From Gordionus sp. m RMFG-2023 (lineage: Eukaryota > Nematomorpha > Gordioida > Chordodea > Parachordodidae), in the NCBI RefSeq assembly GCF_954871325.1, contig NC_088776.1:27948508-28012507 (forward strand): DNA of 64,000 nucleotides. The letters run 5' to 3'. The translations under genes and the position numbers were made by a program. The notes below the pieces were generated by a model. It saw only the letters and a list, made by a program, of their open reading frames with translations, was not told the origin of the DNA and did not search any database. Below, piece after piece: positions 10,061-22,922 of this stretch (positions are counted from its first letter, which is position 1; every line of letters begins with the position of its first letter).

Positions 10061-12590
10061 GGGTAATTCCATACCAAATCGATAACTTTTCGGCCCAACC
10101 TTTTTAATTTCGATAAAATTTTGCATACTGAGAGAATATCATTAGAAAGCATCGAATCCAAAATTTTAGCCTCCTAGTATTTATAGATCCTGAGATATCA
10201 ATGGTCAAAAGTGCCAAAAATGACCTTTTTTCGAAAAATATGATTTTTGAAAATTTAATATGTCATTTTGTAAATCTATTAAAGGCCTTTTATTAAATAT
10301 TAAGGATTTTTTGAAATAATATTGTTGCGGTTTTTATTTACGTTATGAATTTTAAACATAAAAACTCCAGGTGTTTCGCTTTTCAAATTTTTTTGAATTT
10401 AATATTTTCTTATTCTCTAACCTTATATCTATTCATAAAAAAAATTTAAACTTGAGACAATGGGTTTTTAGTTATTGGGATTTTAAAAATTAAAAAATAA
10501 TTTTTTTTTCAAAAATAGATGGCGCTCCTTTATAAAATAACGCGTTTTGTTAAGATTATTATTTTTTAAACTTTTTCTATTTTTAAACATAAATAGCAAG
10601 ATTTTCCATCATTAATATCATGAAATGAGATTATTTAGCTGCGGTTATAATCATTTTTTTCTTATAAAAAATTTTAATTTTCGAAAATTTATAAATTTTG
10701 TAGATGTAATAAATAAATAATTCATGAAAGATATTACCTATTTTCGGTTTTTCATTTAATTTAGTTTTTTTTGACGCCATGATAATTTCGTGTTGCGATA
10801 AATTATATGTACGCCCATTAGCCGTTGATAGGCTAATTATTGTTAAAATATTATTTTTTGGTATGAAAAGGATATCTTGTAAAGCTAGATAAACAAAAGA
10901 ATTTGCTCTTCTTGTACAAATCCTAACTACCAATCGTTTTCATATGCATATGTTACATATCCTCTAATCTCATAGATTAACAGATCCTGAATCAAAGGAT
11001 CCTCACGTGGATATACTATATTCTCCACAATAAATGTCTGCGAATTAGAATATAGTTTAGTGTTGAGTTTAGTTAAACAATTACTCGCCTTAAAATAATT
11101 ATATAATTCTTTCAAATTATTAAGAACTAACCTTTTTTGAGCATTCACTCGTTCCCCTTTCCAATGCTAGATTATGCAATCTTTTTTTCCTGGTAATACC
11201 CTACTAACTTCATCACTGTAAAAAAATTTAAAATATCAACTGTTTTTTGATATATTTTTGCAGGCTTTCGATTTGGAGTTGAAAAAATCCCCTTTTCTTC
11301 TAAAATGATTTTGGAATTATATGCCATATGATTATGTAGCGTTGAATGTCGTTTATTTATCTAAAAATAAAAAAATATCAATTGCTGACCATTCTTCCTC
11401 CTAATTGAGGGGCAATTTCATATATTTGAGTAATATCATTATTATCTTTTGTACCCGATCCTGGATTGTTAATTATTATATCTATCCTTTTTTTATTCTT
11501 AATAGGAGATGTTCCACTTTCGTTAAGGTTATATTGATTGTATCTATTGATGTTGATGCTGTGTTGATGTTGATATTATTTACATATTAGCTATCATAAT
11601 AGTTATATTTTATTTGTTTATGATAACCGTTTACGACATTTATTACAAATATAGTGTTCCGCCTCAATGTTTGGATATTGGGTCATCCACGTCATGACTT
11701 TATGCGGGTTCTTTTTATAATGAAAGTGTTTGGATTTTTTAAAAAAATTTAACGCATTTATATTTATACATTATAAATAATTTTATAAAGAAAAATAATT
11801 AATATCAAAATATTTGTAAAATAAAAATTAATTAATATTAGGGCAGGTGCATGAAAACTTGCTTTTATCTTTCAACAATTAATTATTATATTTTCTTGTA
11901 GGAGATATCGGAATCTTAACTATCTTTTTAGGAAATTTAATCATTTATTATAAAAACAACTAATTTTTACAAGTTATCAATATAATAATAATAATAATAA
12001 GTAAGCCTATCAAACGATCTATATAATATTTTTTCATAATAGTAATGCTAGAAAATCTTTGAAAAAAATAATAATCTTAAAAAAACACGCTATTTTATAA
12101 ATTAGCGCCATCTATTTTTGAAAAAAAAATTTTATTTTTTGATATTTAAATCGTAATAACTAAAAAACCCATGCTGTCTCAAGTTTAAATTTTTTTTTAT
12201 GAATAGATATAAGGTTAGAGAATAAAAAAATATTAAATTCAAAAAAATTTGGAAAGCAAAACACCTGGAGTTTTCATATTTAAAATTTATAACGTTAATC
12301 GCAACAATATTATTTCAAAACAATCCTTAATATTTAATAAAAGGCCTTTAATAGAGTTACAAAATGACATAACTTATATTTTTACATTATTTTTTAACTT
12401 ATCTCCATTTTAAAAAATTGTATTTTCTGGAAAAAGCTCATTTTTGGAACTTTTGACCATTGAACTATGAGTACTAGGAGGCTAAAATTTTGGATTTAAT
12501 GCTTTCTAATGATATTCTATCAGCATACAAAATTTTATCAAAATTTAAAAGGTAGGGCCAAAAAGTTATTGAATTGGTAAGGAATTACCC
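10061..12590 (-). mobile_element. Sola-like transposon, internally deleted copy
   Basis: The ends read GGGTAATTCC / GGAATTACCC and are flanked by a 4-bp ATTT duplication (10057-10060, 12591-12594). Inverted termini of about 520-540 bp contain the same inner GGCGC block as the 4229 element. Sequence outside the blocks has diverged, so this is a sister subfamily rather than a recent copy. The interior retains only parts of the transposase on the minus strand. Confidence 0.75.
10640..11345 (-). pseudogene. Truncated Sola-like transposase joining N- and C-terminal parts
   Basis: Reading on the minus strand, an upstream part (SDEVSRVLPG, then QKRLVLNNLKEL near 11085-11150) matches the pre-catalytic region of the 4229 element's protein. 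It passes directly to a block (LNTKLYSNS, RGYVTYAYENDW) that matches that protein's C-terminus. All three Asp blocks are missing, so an internal deletion removed the whole catalytic core while both ends survived. The frame is broken again after the ENDW block. It could at most encode a DNA-binding fragment. Confidence 0.7.
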
Positions 12591-14460
12591 ATTTAATGAT
12601 TAAATAAATAACAAATTAATATATTCCCATGAATGGCTTCCTAAGGCCCATTTGCGGATGTTGATGGTTTATATAAATAAATGAAAATTACAAAAGAATA
12701 ATTTCAACATTTGTAAGAACTTAGAAAAAATTTATCTTCATATTGTTAGTATCATTATGATAATTTACCATTTATTATATAAATAATTTTATAATAAATA
12801 TTAAAAAATATGTAATTTTTATTACTATTATTATTAATAATTTTAGGTTCAGTTAAATGTTAATTTAAGTAAAATTATCCTGCACATAGATTATAAAAGT
12901 ATGATCCTTTCTTAATAATTGTAAAGTAAAACTAATAAATGATAATTAATTATATTGTGTAAATACACATAACTCACAAAAAGTATTTTATATTACTTAA
13001 AAATCCAACAAGGTAAAATAAAATATTAGAGGTATGTAGGTTTATAAAGTTTGTATATAAAATAATTAATCAAGTAATAATATCATCATTATAGACAAGT
13101 GAAAAAAATCATAAAAAGACTGAAAGGTTTTCTGGGCCCCACTTTATATATACTATATCTTAGAGTCAAATTTATTATTAGCTTTTATATTTCAAAATAT
13201 TAAATAAACTCTTTAGTTACTTTAACTGTTATTTTAAGATTTTATTATTTTAAAATTATGACAGCTTTTACTAAGAGTTTAAAAAAAACATGACAAACTA
13301 TTTAAAAATGCCACAAGTAAACTTAAAAAATGATGTATAAAAATGTGTTGAAATAAATTAGATATATTGGGGTCTATGTGAAGCTTTAAAACATAATAAC
13401 TTGTGAACTACCAAATAAAAAATTATTTACAGATATCTAATTTAACTAAAAATATTAAGTTAAGCAGAAAATAATATGAAAAGAATTTTAAGTAATAATG
13501 TTTTTTATATTACTGGTTCATCACCCTATGATATGACAGGTTAAAAGAAGTTTTTCATATCTCTTGTAAAATTTTAAAAAAGGGGTTACAGTTTTATGAG
13601 ATTGACAATATGCAATATTTTAAAAGATGTGTCCCATTTAGCAAAATGAAAATATAGACTACTCTAATCTAGTTACCTTTTAAAATCTGCTCATCCTTGA
13701 ATAAGGCAAGGAATTAAGATAATGGTATCACATTTCTCATAAGAATATTGAAAATCCTATTCCCTTAGTATAAAAAATTAATTAAGATAAAAAGTGATTT
13801 TAATTATTCTTCTAAAAAAATAATCATTAGCAGTGAACTATTAAAACCTACTTAATTATATGTAATTTTAATAAAACATAATTTTTGGAACAATAAAACT
13901 ATCTTGTAATATGAATATTTATAAATTTTAATAATAGCAAGAAATATACATACAAAATCAAATTACCTAATAAGACAGGATAAATAACAGACCAAATCTT
14001 ACCAGAGAGTATTATATATACTACTATTTTATATAAACTGAACGGATTTTGATAAAATGTCATAGTCTATTTATCAAATTATTAAAATACCGCCAAACGT
14101 ACATAATCATTTATAGTAAAGGCGGTGAACGCTGCGTTATTTATTAGATTGATTAAATCATGTTTGAAAATTAAATTCTTGAAAATATAAATTTACGTGA
14201 TAAGTGATATTAAACATATATGCTAGTATACTAAAGTAGAATATAAATAACCTTTATCATATCTAAAAACTATAATATAAGACCAGTACGAAAAATTGAT
14301 TGATATTCGGACTGCTAGATGATTCGTTTAGTCAGCATATCCGACTGATGAGATTTTTATATTGTTCATACAGGAGATCAAAGAACACTTTGATCCGAGG
14401 TATGACGTAAAAAAAATTTTGTCGGATAATTATTTATACTGAAACTCTGTGACTCATTAC
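12591..14460. other. AT-rich intergenic DNA, nothing recognised
   Basis: No frame over 60 codons, no obvious inverted or tandem repeat and no RNA gene signature was found. Confidence 0.5.
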
Positions 14461-14535
14461 CAGTGTCTACATGCATGGCCGGGGTGGGTAGGAGATAAAT
14501 GTCTCCAAAATATATTGGTATTTAGAGGAGGGGGT
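14461..14535 (+). repeat. End of a CAGYGTCTACATG repeat family, split by the MULE
   Basis: It starts CAGTGTCTACATGCATGG and is followed by GGGGTGGGTAGG, as in the element at 60756-61318. G-rich sequence resumes past the MULE at 26004, so the MULE landed in this older repeat. Confidence 0.5.
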
Positions 14536-14559
14536 GGTAGGTATGGTTCCACGTCATTA

Positions 14560-15110
14560 CAGAGAAACCATTATAGAGAATGTATTTTACAAATAAACTT
14601 TTATTGAGAAAACAAAAATAGAGAATGCACTTATACAGAGAAAACAATTACGTTTATAGAGAAAGTTTTATATAGAGAATGACGTTTATAAAGAATGCAC
14701 TTATAGAGAAAACAATTATAGAGAATGTCGTTTATAGAGAATAATTTTATAGAAAATAATTTTACAGATAATGATTTTACAGAGAATGATTTTACATAGA
14801 ATTATTTTATAGAGAATGATTTTATAGAGAATGATTTTACAGAGAATGATTTTATAGAGAATGATTTTATTGAGAATGTATTTTATAGAGAATTATTTTA
14901 TAATGAATGTATTTTATATAATTATTTTATAAAGAATGTATTTTATAGGGATAAATTTTATAGAGAATTATTTAGTGAATGTATTTTATAGAATTATTTT
15001 ATAGGGATAAATTTTATAGAGAATTATTTAGTGAATGTATTTTATAGAATTATTTTATAAAGAATATTATTTTATAGATTTTATAAAGAATTTTATTTAA
15101 GAGTATGATT
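14560..15110 (+). repeat. Minisatellite in the left MULE terminus
   Basis: Tandem and degenerate copies of a 15-16 bp unit, TTTTATAGAGAATGA and variants, fill the outer half of the left terminal repeat. It mirrors 25440-25985. Confidence 0.85.
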
Positions 15111-15580
15111 ATATTATAAAAAATGTTATATATAGTCATAGAAAAATAAATTACAGTATTTGACATAATAAAATATGTTCGAATTACCTTATATAAGAGA
15201 ATAATTGGGTAGTTTTTTAATTATTACAATCGGTACAGAAAATTATTTGTTTATCTTTGCACAAGGTTTTTCGATTATTAGATGAATTAATGGTAGAACA
15301 AAATTTTGGCATGATTTGTAAGGAATTTTACGAATTTTATTTTTAAAAATAAGTATAAAATAAAATAGATAGTGTTGTTAAGTGACTTTAGCAATGTAAT
15401 GCAACTAGTTATGTTAATAGTTAAAATTATAAATATAACAAGTTACAGTTAATAGTTTTCTTTTTTTAAATATAATTATTCACTAGTTACAATTATCTTT
15501 AGTGGATAATATATTCAAGGCTAGCCGAATCGATTAAATTACCTTAAATAGAATATATTTATATTAATATAAATTCATTG
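15111..15580 (+). repeat. Inner part of the left MULE terminal repeat
   Basis: Reverse complement of 25027-25360, with blocks such as CATGATTTGTAAGGAATTTT, TAGTGTTGTTAA and GGCTAGCCGAATCGATTAA. Its TAGTGTTGTTAA motif resembles a hAT terminus, but it occurs in the same flanking context three times, so it belongs to the MULE. Confidence 0.7.
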
Positions 15581-16053
15581 GCTAAGACTTAAATCAGAGA
15601 CCTCGGGCCGGGCCGTATTTTTAAATTTTTAAAATATACCCGGGCCGGGCCTGAAATTTTTTTTAAAAAAATACCCGAGCCAGGCCGGGCAAGGCCGTAT
15701 TTTTTTAAAAAATTTATACAACATGAATTATTATATTCGTCAATTAGATATAGTTATAATGATTATATATAGTTATGATTAATATAATATTTGGTGAAAG
15801 TTAACACTAGCTACCACTCATAGTATCTATTACATAATAAAATTATAGTTTTCCTGCTATGGAATAAATACGCAAAGGATTAAATACATTATTATATAAT
15901 ATTTAATATATGTTATATTTTTTATTAATTAAAATATCATTTTTATTTTTTTTATAAATACATAGTATATTCTCAAAATACTATTTACACAAATTTTTTA
16001 TAATATCAATTTGTAATATATTAAATATCTGTTTAGAATAAAAAAATATGTTA

Positions 16054-16276
16054 TAGTGTTGTTAAACGGCTCGTTTTGATCCGATTTTAAAAAACGGCTA
16101 ACTCAATTTTTTATCCAGAAAAATATTATGCAAGCCTGAAGATTTTGCTCATAGAAGGAGCAAAGGTCTAGACATATAGTATAGAAATTTCAAGGCTTAG
16201 TCAATATTTTTCTGGCAAAAATATTGAGTTAGCCGTTTTTAGAAATTGGCTCAAAACGAGCCGTTTAACAACATTA
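16054..16276. repeat. Palindromic hAT-type MITE (TAGTGTTGTTAAACGGCTCG family), copy 1
   Basis: The two halves are near-perfect inverted repeats beginning TAGTGTTGTTAAACGGCTCG. They enclose about 60 bp of less symmetric sequence. It matches 52369-52591 and 59611-59822. No clean duplication is visible at this copy. Confidence 0.8.
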
Positions 16277-17300
16277 GCTAATATACTTGCTTATTAAATG
16301 ATAATAAACCGTTTAATTGCGAAAGCTTGGGACCGAAATATTTAAAAATTTCGCAATTATCCGATTTTTCGCAATTATACGATTAAAATTCAACAATTTA
16401 TTTATTAAAAATCAGTTTGTGTTTTTTATAAAGATATTTATCATCTATATATATTTTAATCATATAAGCCATCAAACTTTGCAATAAATACAATTTTTAA
16501 TTAATGTAACCAACTATATATTTAATTTGAATAAGTTATGTAACGAATAAAAAAACTAAATTTTAAAAATTTATCTTATTTGTTGAAACATATGATCATA
16601 GATCAATCAAATAATATTAAAATATCTGAAGCACTTGAAAGTAATGTGATATATTTTGATATATATATTTATATTTTCTCTAGATCTAGACATGATTATA
16701 GACAGAAAGGAACAAAGAAAACAAGACTTTTAATTATAAAAAGATTGTAATTATTTATAGCATTATAGTTGTTAATAAATTATTTTTTATTGAATAAAAT
16801 TATAATTAAATTTGTTTACTTGATTTTATCTCATTTTTTATTTAAGATATGTAAGAATTAAAGCAAAAAAAAGCTTTTGTGAAAGATAATAACATTTTTT
16901 CCTTTACAATACCCTAATATTTATTTCCATTAATTTTAACTACTTTTGTCATTTTACCTTCATTAAATTTACTGAAATATAATTTTACACAAATATATTA
17001 TCGCTTTTTAAATTCTAATTTATTATTAAAGCCAAATTTTAAAATATTTTGCCTAAAAAATTGGAAACAATAAGATTAATTTAAAAGAATTTAAGTTTAT
17101 TAAGTGTTTTGTTTTCATTCACATGATATTTGATTTAAAATCCTGTGCCTATTCAAATCTTATGAATTCTAATATTATAAATGTAAATGTATTAACAGAC
17201 CATGCTGGAATGAAAGTTTATTAATGCTTTATAACATAAGATTTTATTTGAACTAATTTTATTATACATACATCACAATTATTATAAAGTAATGTAAGAT

Positions 17301-18864
17301 TTAATAAAAATATTTTGTGATAAGAGTTTGGCTAGACTCTGGAGTAAATAATTCTTTTTCCACTATATTCTCTAGCTTTCTTAGTGAATCTTGATCCCTT
17401 AGATGTTTATGAGCATATTCAATAAAAGTATAATAACCATTAAGAGCCTGGTTTTTTGTAATTAAATGATCAGATATCTCTAGGTTCCCTTCTACATTCT
17501 CGGAGCTTTCATAACCTTCTATAAAAAATAAGATTAATTAAAATTTTAAGTAATTAAACCTTCCAACTCTAATCTTATCTGATTACAAATATCCTGATCA
17601 TCTAAAATTCCATGGCAGCTAGCATCATCATCGTGTAACGCATATTCTTCAAATATGGGATCAAATTCATCTTCTTCGTTGTCAGTTAATGCTATATCAT
17701 CCTCCGATTCCCAATCAAATGCCATAGACTTATCAAAAAATTTAGCTTCAATAAAACACTTTATGATTGTGGTACTTGTCACCTCACCCCATGCAAATTT
17801 TATAAGATAGAGGCTATCATAAAGTGTAAATCTTTTATAAAAAGAGGTGGTGTCATTTCCTTCCATCAATGTCATCATTTTTCTCATGATACCCTTTCTA
17901 TAATGACATTTAAAGGATCTAATTGCACCCATGTCCAAAGGTTGAATTAATGATGTTGTATTTGCTGTTAAAAAAATTAATTTTATATTGTTAAATGTTA
18001 ATTTTGTTTTGTGACAAGATGCATTGTCACAAAACAATAAAATTTTCTTCTTTAATGAGGAATCCCATTCTTTAAGAATATCTTCAAAAATTGAGGTTGT
18101 CATCCAGCTGCTTTTATTGGAGTAGTATTTAACTGGTAATTTTTTATTTTTAAAGCACCTAAGGTTTTTAAATTTCCCTACAACATATAACTTTTTATCA
18201 GATCCATCCCCATTTATGATAAATAGAACTGTGACCTTTTCCTTGTCTGGTTTGAAGCCCAGTGGTTGAGTTCCACTAAATTCCATTGTGCCCTTTTGTA
18301 ATGCTCGGTAGTATAGTCCTGTCTCATCACAATTGTAAATATTACTCCTTTGATAATCTTTAATCAGGGATGGGAGTGTATTTCTGCTCCATTCATTTGG
18401 ATTAATAATATCTGCACTCCCCTTTTCATTGCAAACATTATGAAAATTTATATTCTGTCTTTTCCTAAATCTCTGCAACAAGCTGCTATTAGGAATGCCT
18501 ATAATTTATATATATATTATAAAAACTTATAATTACCTTCATTGAATGTTTGGCTAAAAAACATAGCTTTTTCTAACATCACTGGCCCATTTAGACTGCA
18601 ATTTTTACTTCGCATTTGGGTAATCCAAACCAATAAAGCTGCTTCTGTCTTTGGGTAACAACTCATTCTAACTCTTTTAGTTGTAGGAGGTTTATTCCTT
18701 AGAAATTGTGAGCATAGATTTTCTTTATTCGCTATTAAACGGTAGATTGTCGAGACGTGGCAATTGTAATTTGATGCTAATTGTGTTTTTGATGTAGTGT
18801 TTAATTTATCAATTATTTCTTTTTTATGCTTCAGGGTTAATGTTTGGAATAATTTTTTTACCAT
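17301..18864 (-). CDS. Tigger/pogo transposase, three exons, open frame
   Basis: The exons are 18537-18864, 17560-18498 and 17301-17518. Both introns (38 and 41 bp) are GT-AG and phase 1, and the joined frame is 494 codons with no stop. Residues ~5-60 form the CENP-B-type N-terminal helix-turn-helix and ~65-115 the second (Tc5-type) helix-turn-helix. The DDE domain has D167 (NCDETG), D267 (CDNASCH) and D298 (QPLDMG), with 30 residues between the last two, as in pogo. An acidic tail follows. It is a nuclear DNA-binding nuclease that mobilises the surrounding element. It could still be active or under host selection. A start further upstream is not excluded. Confidence 0.85.
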
Positions 18865-18890
18865 TTTTATATTAATTTCTGGCGTGGTAA

Positions 18891-18924
18891 TGAATGAATG
18901 AATGAATGAATGAATGAATGAATG
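18891..18924. repeat. (GAAT)n microsatellite
   Basis: About eight uninterrupted copies of a 4-base unit lie just upstream of the Tigger start codon. Confidence 0.9.
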
Positions 18925-20068
18925 GAAAAAGGTTAAATAAAAAAAATGATGAATAATTTTTTTCGATAAATTTTTTTTATTTTTTCACTTATCCGATTAA
19001 ATTAACGTTATTGTTATATAAATGGGGCCTGAAAAATTTTGCAATTATCCGATATTTCGCAATTAACCGATTAGCAATTATAAATGTAATTTAACATTAT
19101 ACCATAGTAATTATTATCAAAATCGCGGGGTTTTTTCGCATTTAAAAGTTTTTGCACTTAAGCGATATGCAATTAAACGGTTTTGACTGTACTCGCCGAA
19201 AAATATGATAAAATACGAATTAAATAATTTTTGTATATACCAGGTCGAATATAATTTTAATTTCGAGCCGGGCCTAAAAAATTTTTTTTTAAATATCCGG
19301 GCCGGGTCTAAAATTTTTAAACCCGGGCCGGGCCGTAAAAAACTTTTGAAAATAAAATTCGGGCCGAAAATTTTTTAATCTGGGCCAAACCGGGCCGTAC
19401 AATTGATACCTCTGCAGGTCTCTGATTTAAATCATATAGTAAAAGAATATAAAAAATTTTTACAAATTCAAATTTAATTATATTTATTTGAATTAAGTAA
19501 CCAGTTACCTTTGGCAGTTACTTTCTATAAAATCTAGCCAGCTATAGTTACGATTTTGTAAATGCAACTAGTTATAAATATTTTTTAGCAAAAGTGTAGC
19601 TGTTAATGGTAACCACTTAATTTGACATAATTAATGTAGAGATTTTCATTTATAAGCTTTTTTTATCTTCAGAAAAATTTATTTAGTTCTTACATATATT
19701 ATTATTCTTCCTAAAAATTTTCAATTATAGATGAGACACACCGATAATCCATTCTTAAGTTAAAAGTTATTTGTCACTAAGAGATAAACAAATTTTGACA
19801 TGATTTATAAGGAATTTTACGAAATTTATTTTTAAAGATAAGAATACAAAATAAAATATATAGTGTTGTTAAAAGTTACTTTGGCAATGTGACTTAAAGA
19901 ATATGTTTAATACTATTTGTATATGAAGTTTTTATAAGATAAACCTTGATAATATACTGAGTTTAGCAATATTCATTTCGAAATATCAAATAAATTTTTA
20001 TTCATAAAAAATCCAAATAAACATAGTATAAATAATATAACAATATAAAAAATACAAATATGATTAAA

Positions 20069-20712
20069 TTAAACCTTTAAATTTAAATTAAGGGATAAGG
20101 CCCTTAAATAATCCAGCATGGTTCTTGAATGAAAATCTTCAACAATTAGAAAAATCCTTTTGGATCTTTCGCGATATTCTTTCTTTGACAGCGGAGCCAA
20201 TAATCCTAAAGAATATTGTAACCATTCAGGCTATCTTCGTCTTTGAGAGCGAAATATTAAAATATAATATAATATAATTACTAACTCTTTATAAATTTTC
20301 AGATCGTTGGATGATGGGAACTTATATGAGACTAAAAACTTTGATGCCAGTCCTCTACTAAATTATTTGTATTAGGTTCACGAGATAGTGTCGATTCGTA
20401 GCAATTCCATAGAGAAATGCTAAATATTGGCTATTTCCTCTCCATCGCTATTCCAATCCACGTCTCTTCAGAGTATTCTATCAAAGAGAGAGAATATCCT
20501 TTTTTTTGATAAAATTTAGAGGCACATAATTCCTCGAATCCATGAATTACATCCTCAATTGGTATATATTAGTGACATTAACATTTTTATGTACATAGCA
20601 AAATTTGTTTCGGTTTTGTATGCATTACAAATTAACGGATTTTTTTGAACCGTACGCCATATGCATTGAGACATATGAAACAGGCATCCGCGCAAAAGTA
20701 ACTGGAATTTAT
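20069..20712 (-). pseudogene. C-terminal part of a MULE transposase
   Basis: Minus-strand segments in order are: RGCLFHMSQCIWR (the GCxFHxxQxxxR block after the MULE catalytic core), SLWNCYES followed by NTNNLVEDWHQSF (the RTNN.EGWH block), HHPTI, and a tail ending DYLRALS before the stop at 20069-20071. This is the standard C-terminal order of FLYWCH/MULE-type transposases. Several stops and frame changes separate the blocks; one small A/T-rich gap near 20240-20300 could be an intron. The DDE residues upstream are absent: the fragment abuts the hAT at 20743 and nothing of the gene reappears beyond it. Confidence 0.65.
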
Positions 20713-21076
20713 AAATATATTTCAATAAATATAATTAAATAACAGAGTTGTTAAAAGATCAAATCAAAAGATCGCCGATCCTGGATTCGATCCTAAATTT
20801 GTCAATTTTCTCGGATTTAAGATCCTGACCTTAAATTGTGGATCGTGTTAGAGATCATTTTTTTAAATATTTGATCCCGATCCTTTTAAAATTATTTTTT
20901 TACTTAAAAAGCAATAAATAAAATAAAAATTTTGAAAATTAAATTAACATATTATCTTTAAAAAAAATCTATCTACATCATGTTTTATCTATCACCATTC
21001 CACCAGATTTTATATTTCAACAATTTCCCAAATTTTTTGTAAGAACAAGTTATATTTATTTATTTTTTTTTTTTCT

Positions 21077-22922
21077 TTAGCTTTCACCTTTTCTGGTGGT
21101 AAGCTCCTTCAACATCTCTCTCCACTTTATGTTATTCGTACAATCTATTTTATACTTCTTTATATTGGCTCTAACTTTATGGCCCCATTGAAGTTTTGGC
21201 CTTCCTCTTTTACGTTTGCCCATCACTTCCAATCTTTCAACTTTATTTCCTATGTAGTTCATAGGCCTTCTCATTGTGTGCCCATACCACCTAAGTCTGT
21301 TTACCATTAACTTAGTCTTAATGGGCACTACCTTTAAACTATTTAGTATTCTTGTACTGCGCACCTTATCCTTTCTTGTTACCCCAGCAATCATCCTCAG
21401 CATTCTCATCTCCATAGTTTGTAGACTTCTCTCGTCTGATTCTTTGGTTGGCCATGTTTCCGAACTATATAGAATAGTTGGTTGTACTATGGAACTGTAA
21501 ATTTTTCCCTTTAATTTGTGTGGGATTCTTTTGTCAAATAGCACTCCAGATAAAGATCTCCACTTTAACCACCCTTGATTAATCTTATTCTTTATCTCTT
21601 TTTCTATTGTGCCGTTTGTTTGTATAGTGGAGCCCAAATATTTGCAGCTTTCAATTGCGGATATCTGCCAATCATTTATATCAATACTCTCCGTTTCATC
21701 TCCTCCTATCACCATATACTCCGTCTTTTCTCTATTTACTTTTAATCCGTGCGTTTCTAGGATATTTATCCAATTCACTAACCTTTTTTTCATTTCATCC
21801 TTGGATTCGGCAAGTATTACAATATCATCTGCAAATATCATATTCCACGGGACTGTTTGAGGTATAGACTGTGCTAATACATCTATTACTGTAATGAAGA
21901 GAAGTGGGCTGAGGACCCTTGATGAACTCCTTCGGCTACTGTGAAGCCTGCTGAAGTACCTGTTGTGCTACGGACCATTGTTGTATGTCCCATATACATA
22001 TCCTCTATTATTCTTATATATTTTTCGGGAACTTTTTTGTGGCGTAGCGCCCACCAGATAAGTTTTCTTGGGATTCTATCGAAGGCCTTTTCTAGATCGA
22101 GAAAGACCATGTGTAGCTTTTTGTTCTTTTCCCTGTATTTTTCACTCATTTTCCTAATTGCATGGATAGCATCGGTTGTTGATCTTCCAGGCATAAAGCC
22201 AAACTGTGTCTCTCCTATTTCGATTATATCTCTTAATCTTTTTTCTATTATTTTTTCGTATAGTTATATCTCTTAATCTTTTTTCTATTATTTTTTCGTA
22301 TAGTTTTAGACAGTGTGACATTAGTTTTATGCCCCTGTAATTTTGACAATTGTGTGGATCCCCTTTATTTTTGAAGATAGGAACTAGATAGCTCTGCCTC
22401 CATTTTTGGGGAACCTCTTCATTTCCAAGTATTTTATTGTTCAGATTTGTGAGGAGATGTATTCCATCATCTCCTAGTGCTTTAAGGCTTTCTATTGGAA
22501 TATCGTCTGGACCCCTAGCTTTGTTGTTTTTCATATGCTTGAGGCATGTGATTATGTACAAGGTTTTGACAAGGGGAGTGTTCGTCGAGATGCAATATGT
22601 GGGAATTAAAGTTGAGAAGCTCCTGAAAATATTCTTTCCATCTATTCATTATTTCTTTTTCCTTTATTATCAATTTCCCATCTTTATTTTTGATTACTTT
22701 CGGAGCTCCGTTTATATCCCTAGAGTTCTTTTCTCGCTGTTTGGCTAATCTGTATATTTTATTTTGCCCTTCTTTGGTATGTAGATCTTCGTACATGTCA
22801 TCGTATGCCATAGATTTGGCCCTAGCCACCGCCTTTGTAGCTAATCTCTTGGATTTTTTGTATCTTGACTTGTCATCTGCATTTTTGGATTTGTACCATA
22901 TTTTATAAAGGGCTTTTTTCAC
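21077..22922 (-). pseudogene. LINE reverse transcriptase, broken into four frames
   Basis: The linker (22515-22922) leads to the RT fingers (NKARGPDDIP, then NYRGIKLMSH in 22154-22561), the GRSTTDAI and LDLEKAFDRIPR block (21886-22194), GVHQGS, then FADDIVILAES and a long C-terminal region (21077-21841). All core RT motifs are present and the active site reads FADD. Breaks: a frame change near 22550; a ~40-bp tandem duplication at about 22224-22304 that shifts the frame; a few bases missing after HQGS near 21915. The enzyme would copy its own RNA at a nicked target. The thumb ends in a basic K/R-rich segment. Confidence 0.85.
22224..22304 (-). repeat. 40-bp tandem duplication inside the LINE RT
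   Basis: Two consecutive identical copies of a 40-base segment (starting TATATCTCTTAATC on the plus strand). Forty is not a multiple of three, so the duplication itself breaks the frame between the NYRG block and the GRSTTDAI block. Confidence 0.9.

Larger units (their letters stand above)
16298..19189 (-). mobile_element. Tigger/pogo DNA transposon, apparently complete
   Basis: The right end reads CAGTCAAAACCGTTTAATTGC reverse-complemented and is followed by TA, the target expected for Tc1/mariner-pogo elements. The left end shares AAACCGTTTAATTGC but its outermost bases are altered. Both subterminal regions repeat a GCAATTATCCGAT motif two or three times, likely transposase sites. The interior encodes one open, spliced transposase gene on the minus strand. 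Confidence 0.8.
15595..19424. mobile_element. CAGAGACCTGCAG hAT-type MITE carrying two later insertions
   Basis: The ends are CAGAGACCTCGGG and GCAGGTCTCTG, with 8-bp duplications ACTTAAAT / ATTTAAAT (one mismatch). Each side has GGGCCGGGCC motifs alternating with A/T runs, the signature of the family also seen at 32215, 37819, 41396 and 55358. A palindromic MITE (16054-16276) and a Tigger (16298-19189) sit inside. Confidence 0.75.
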
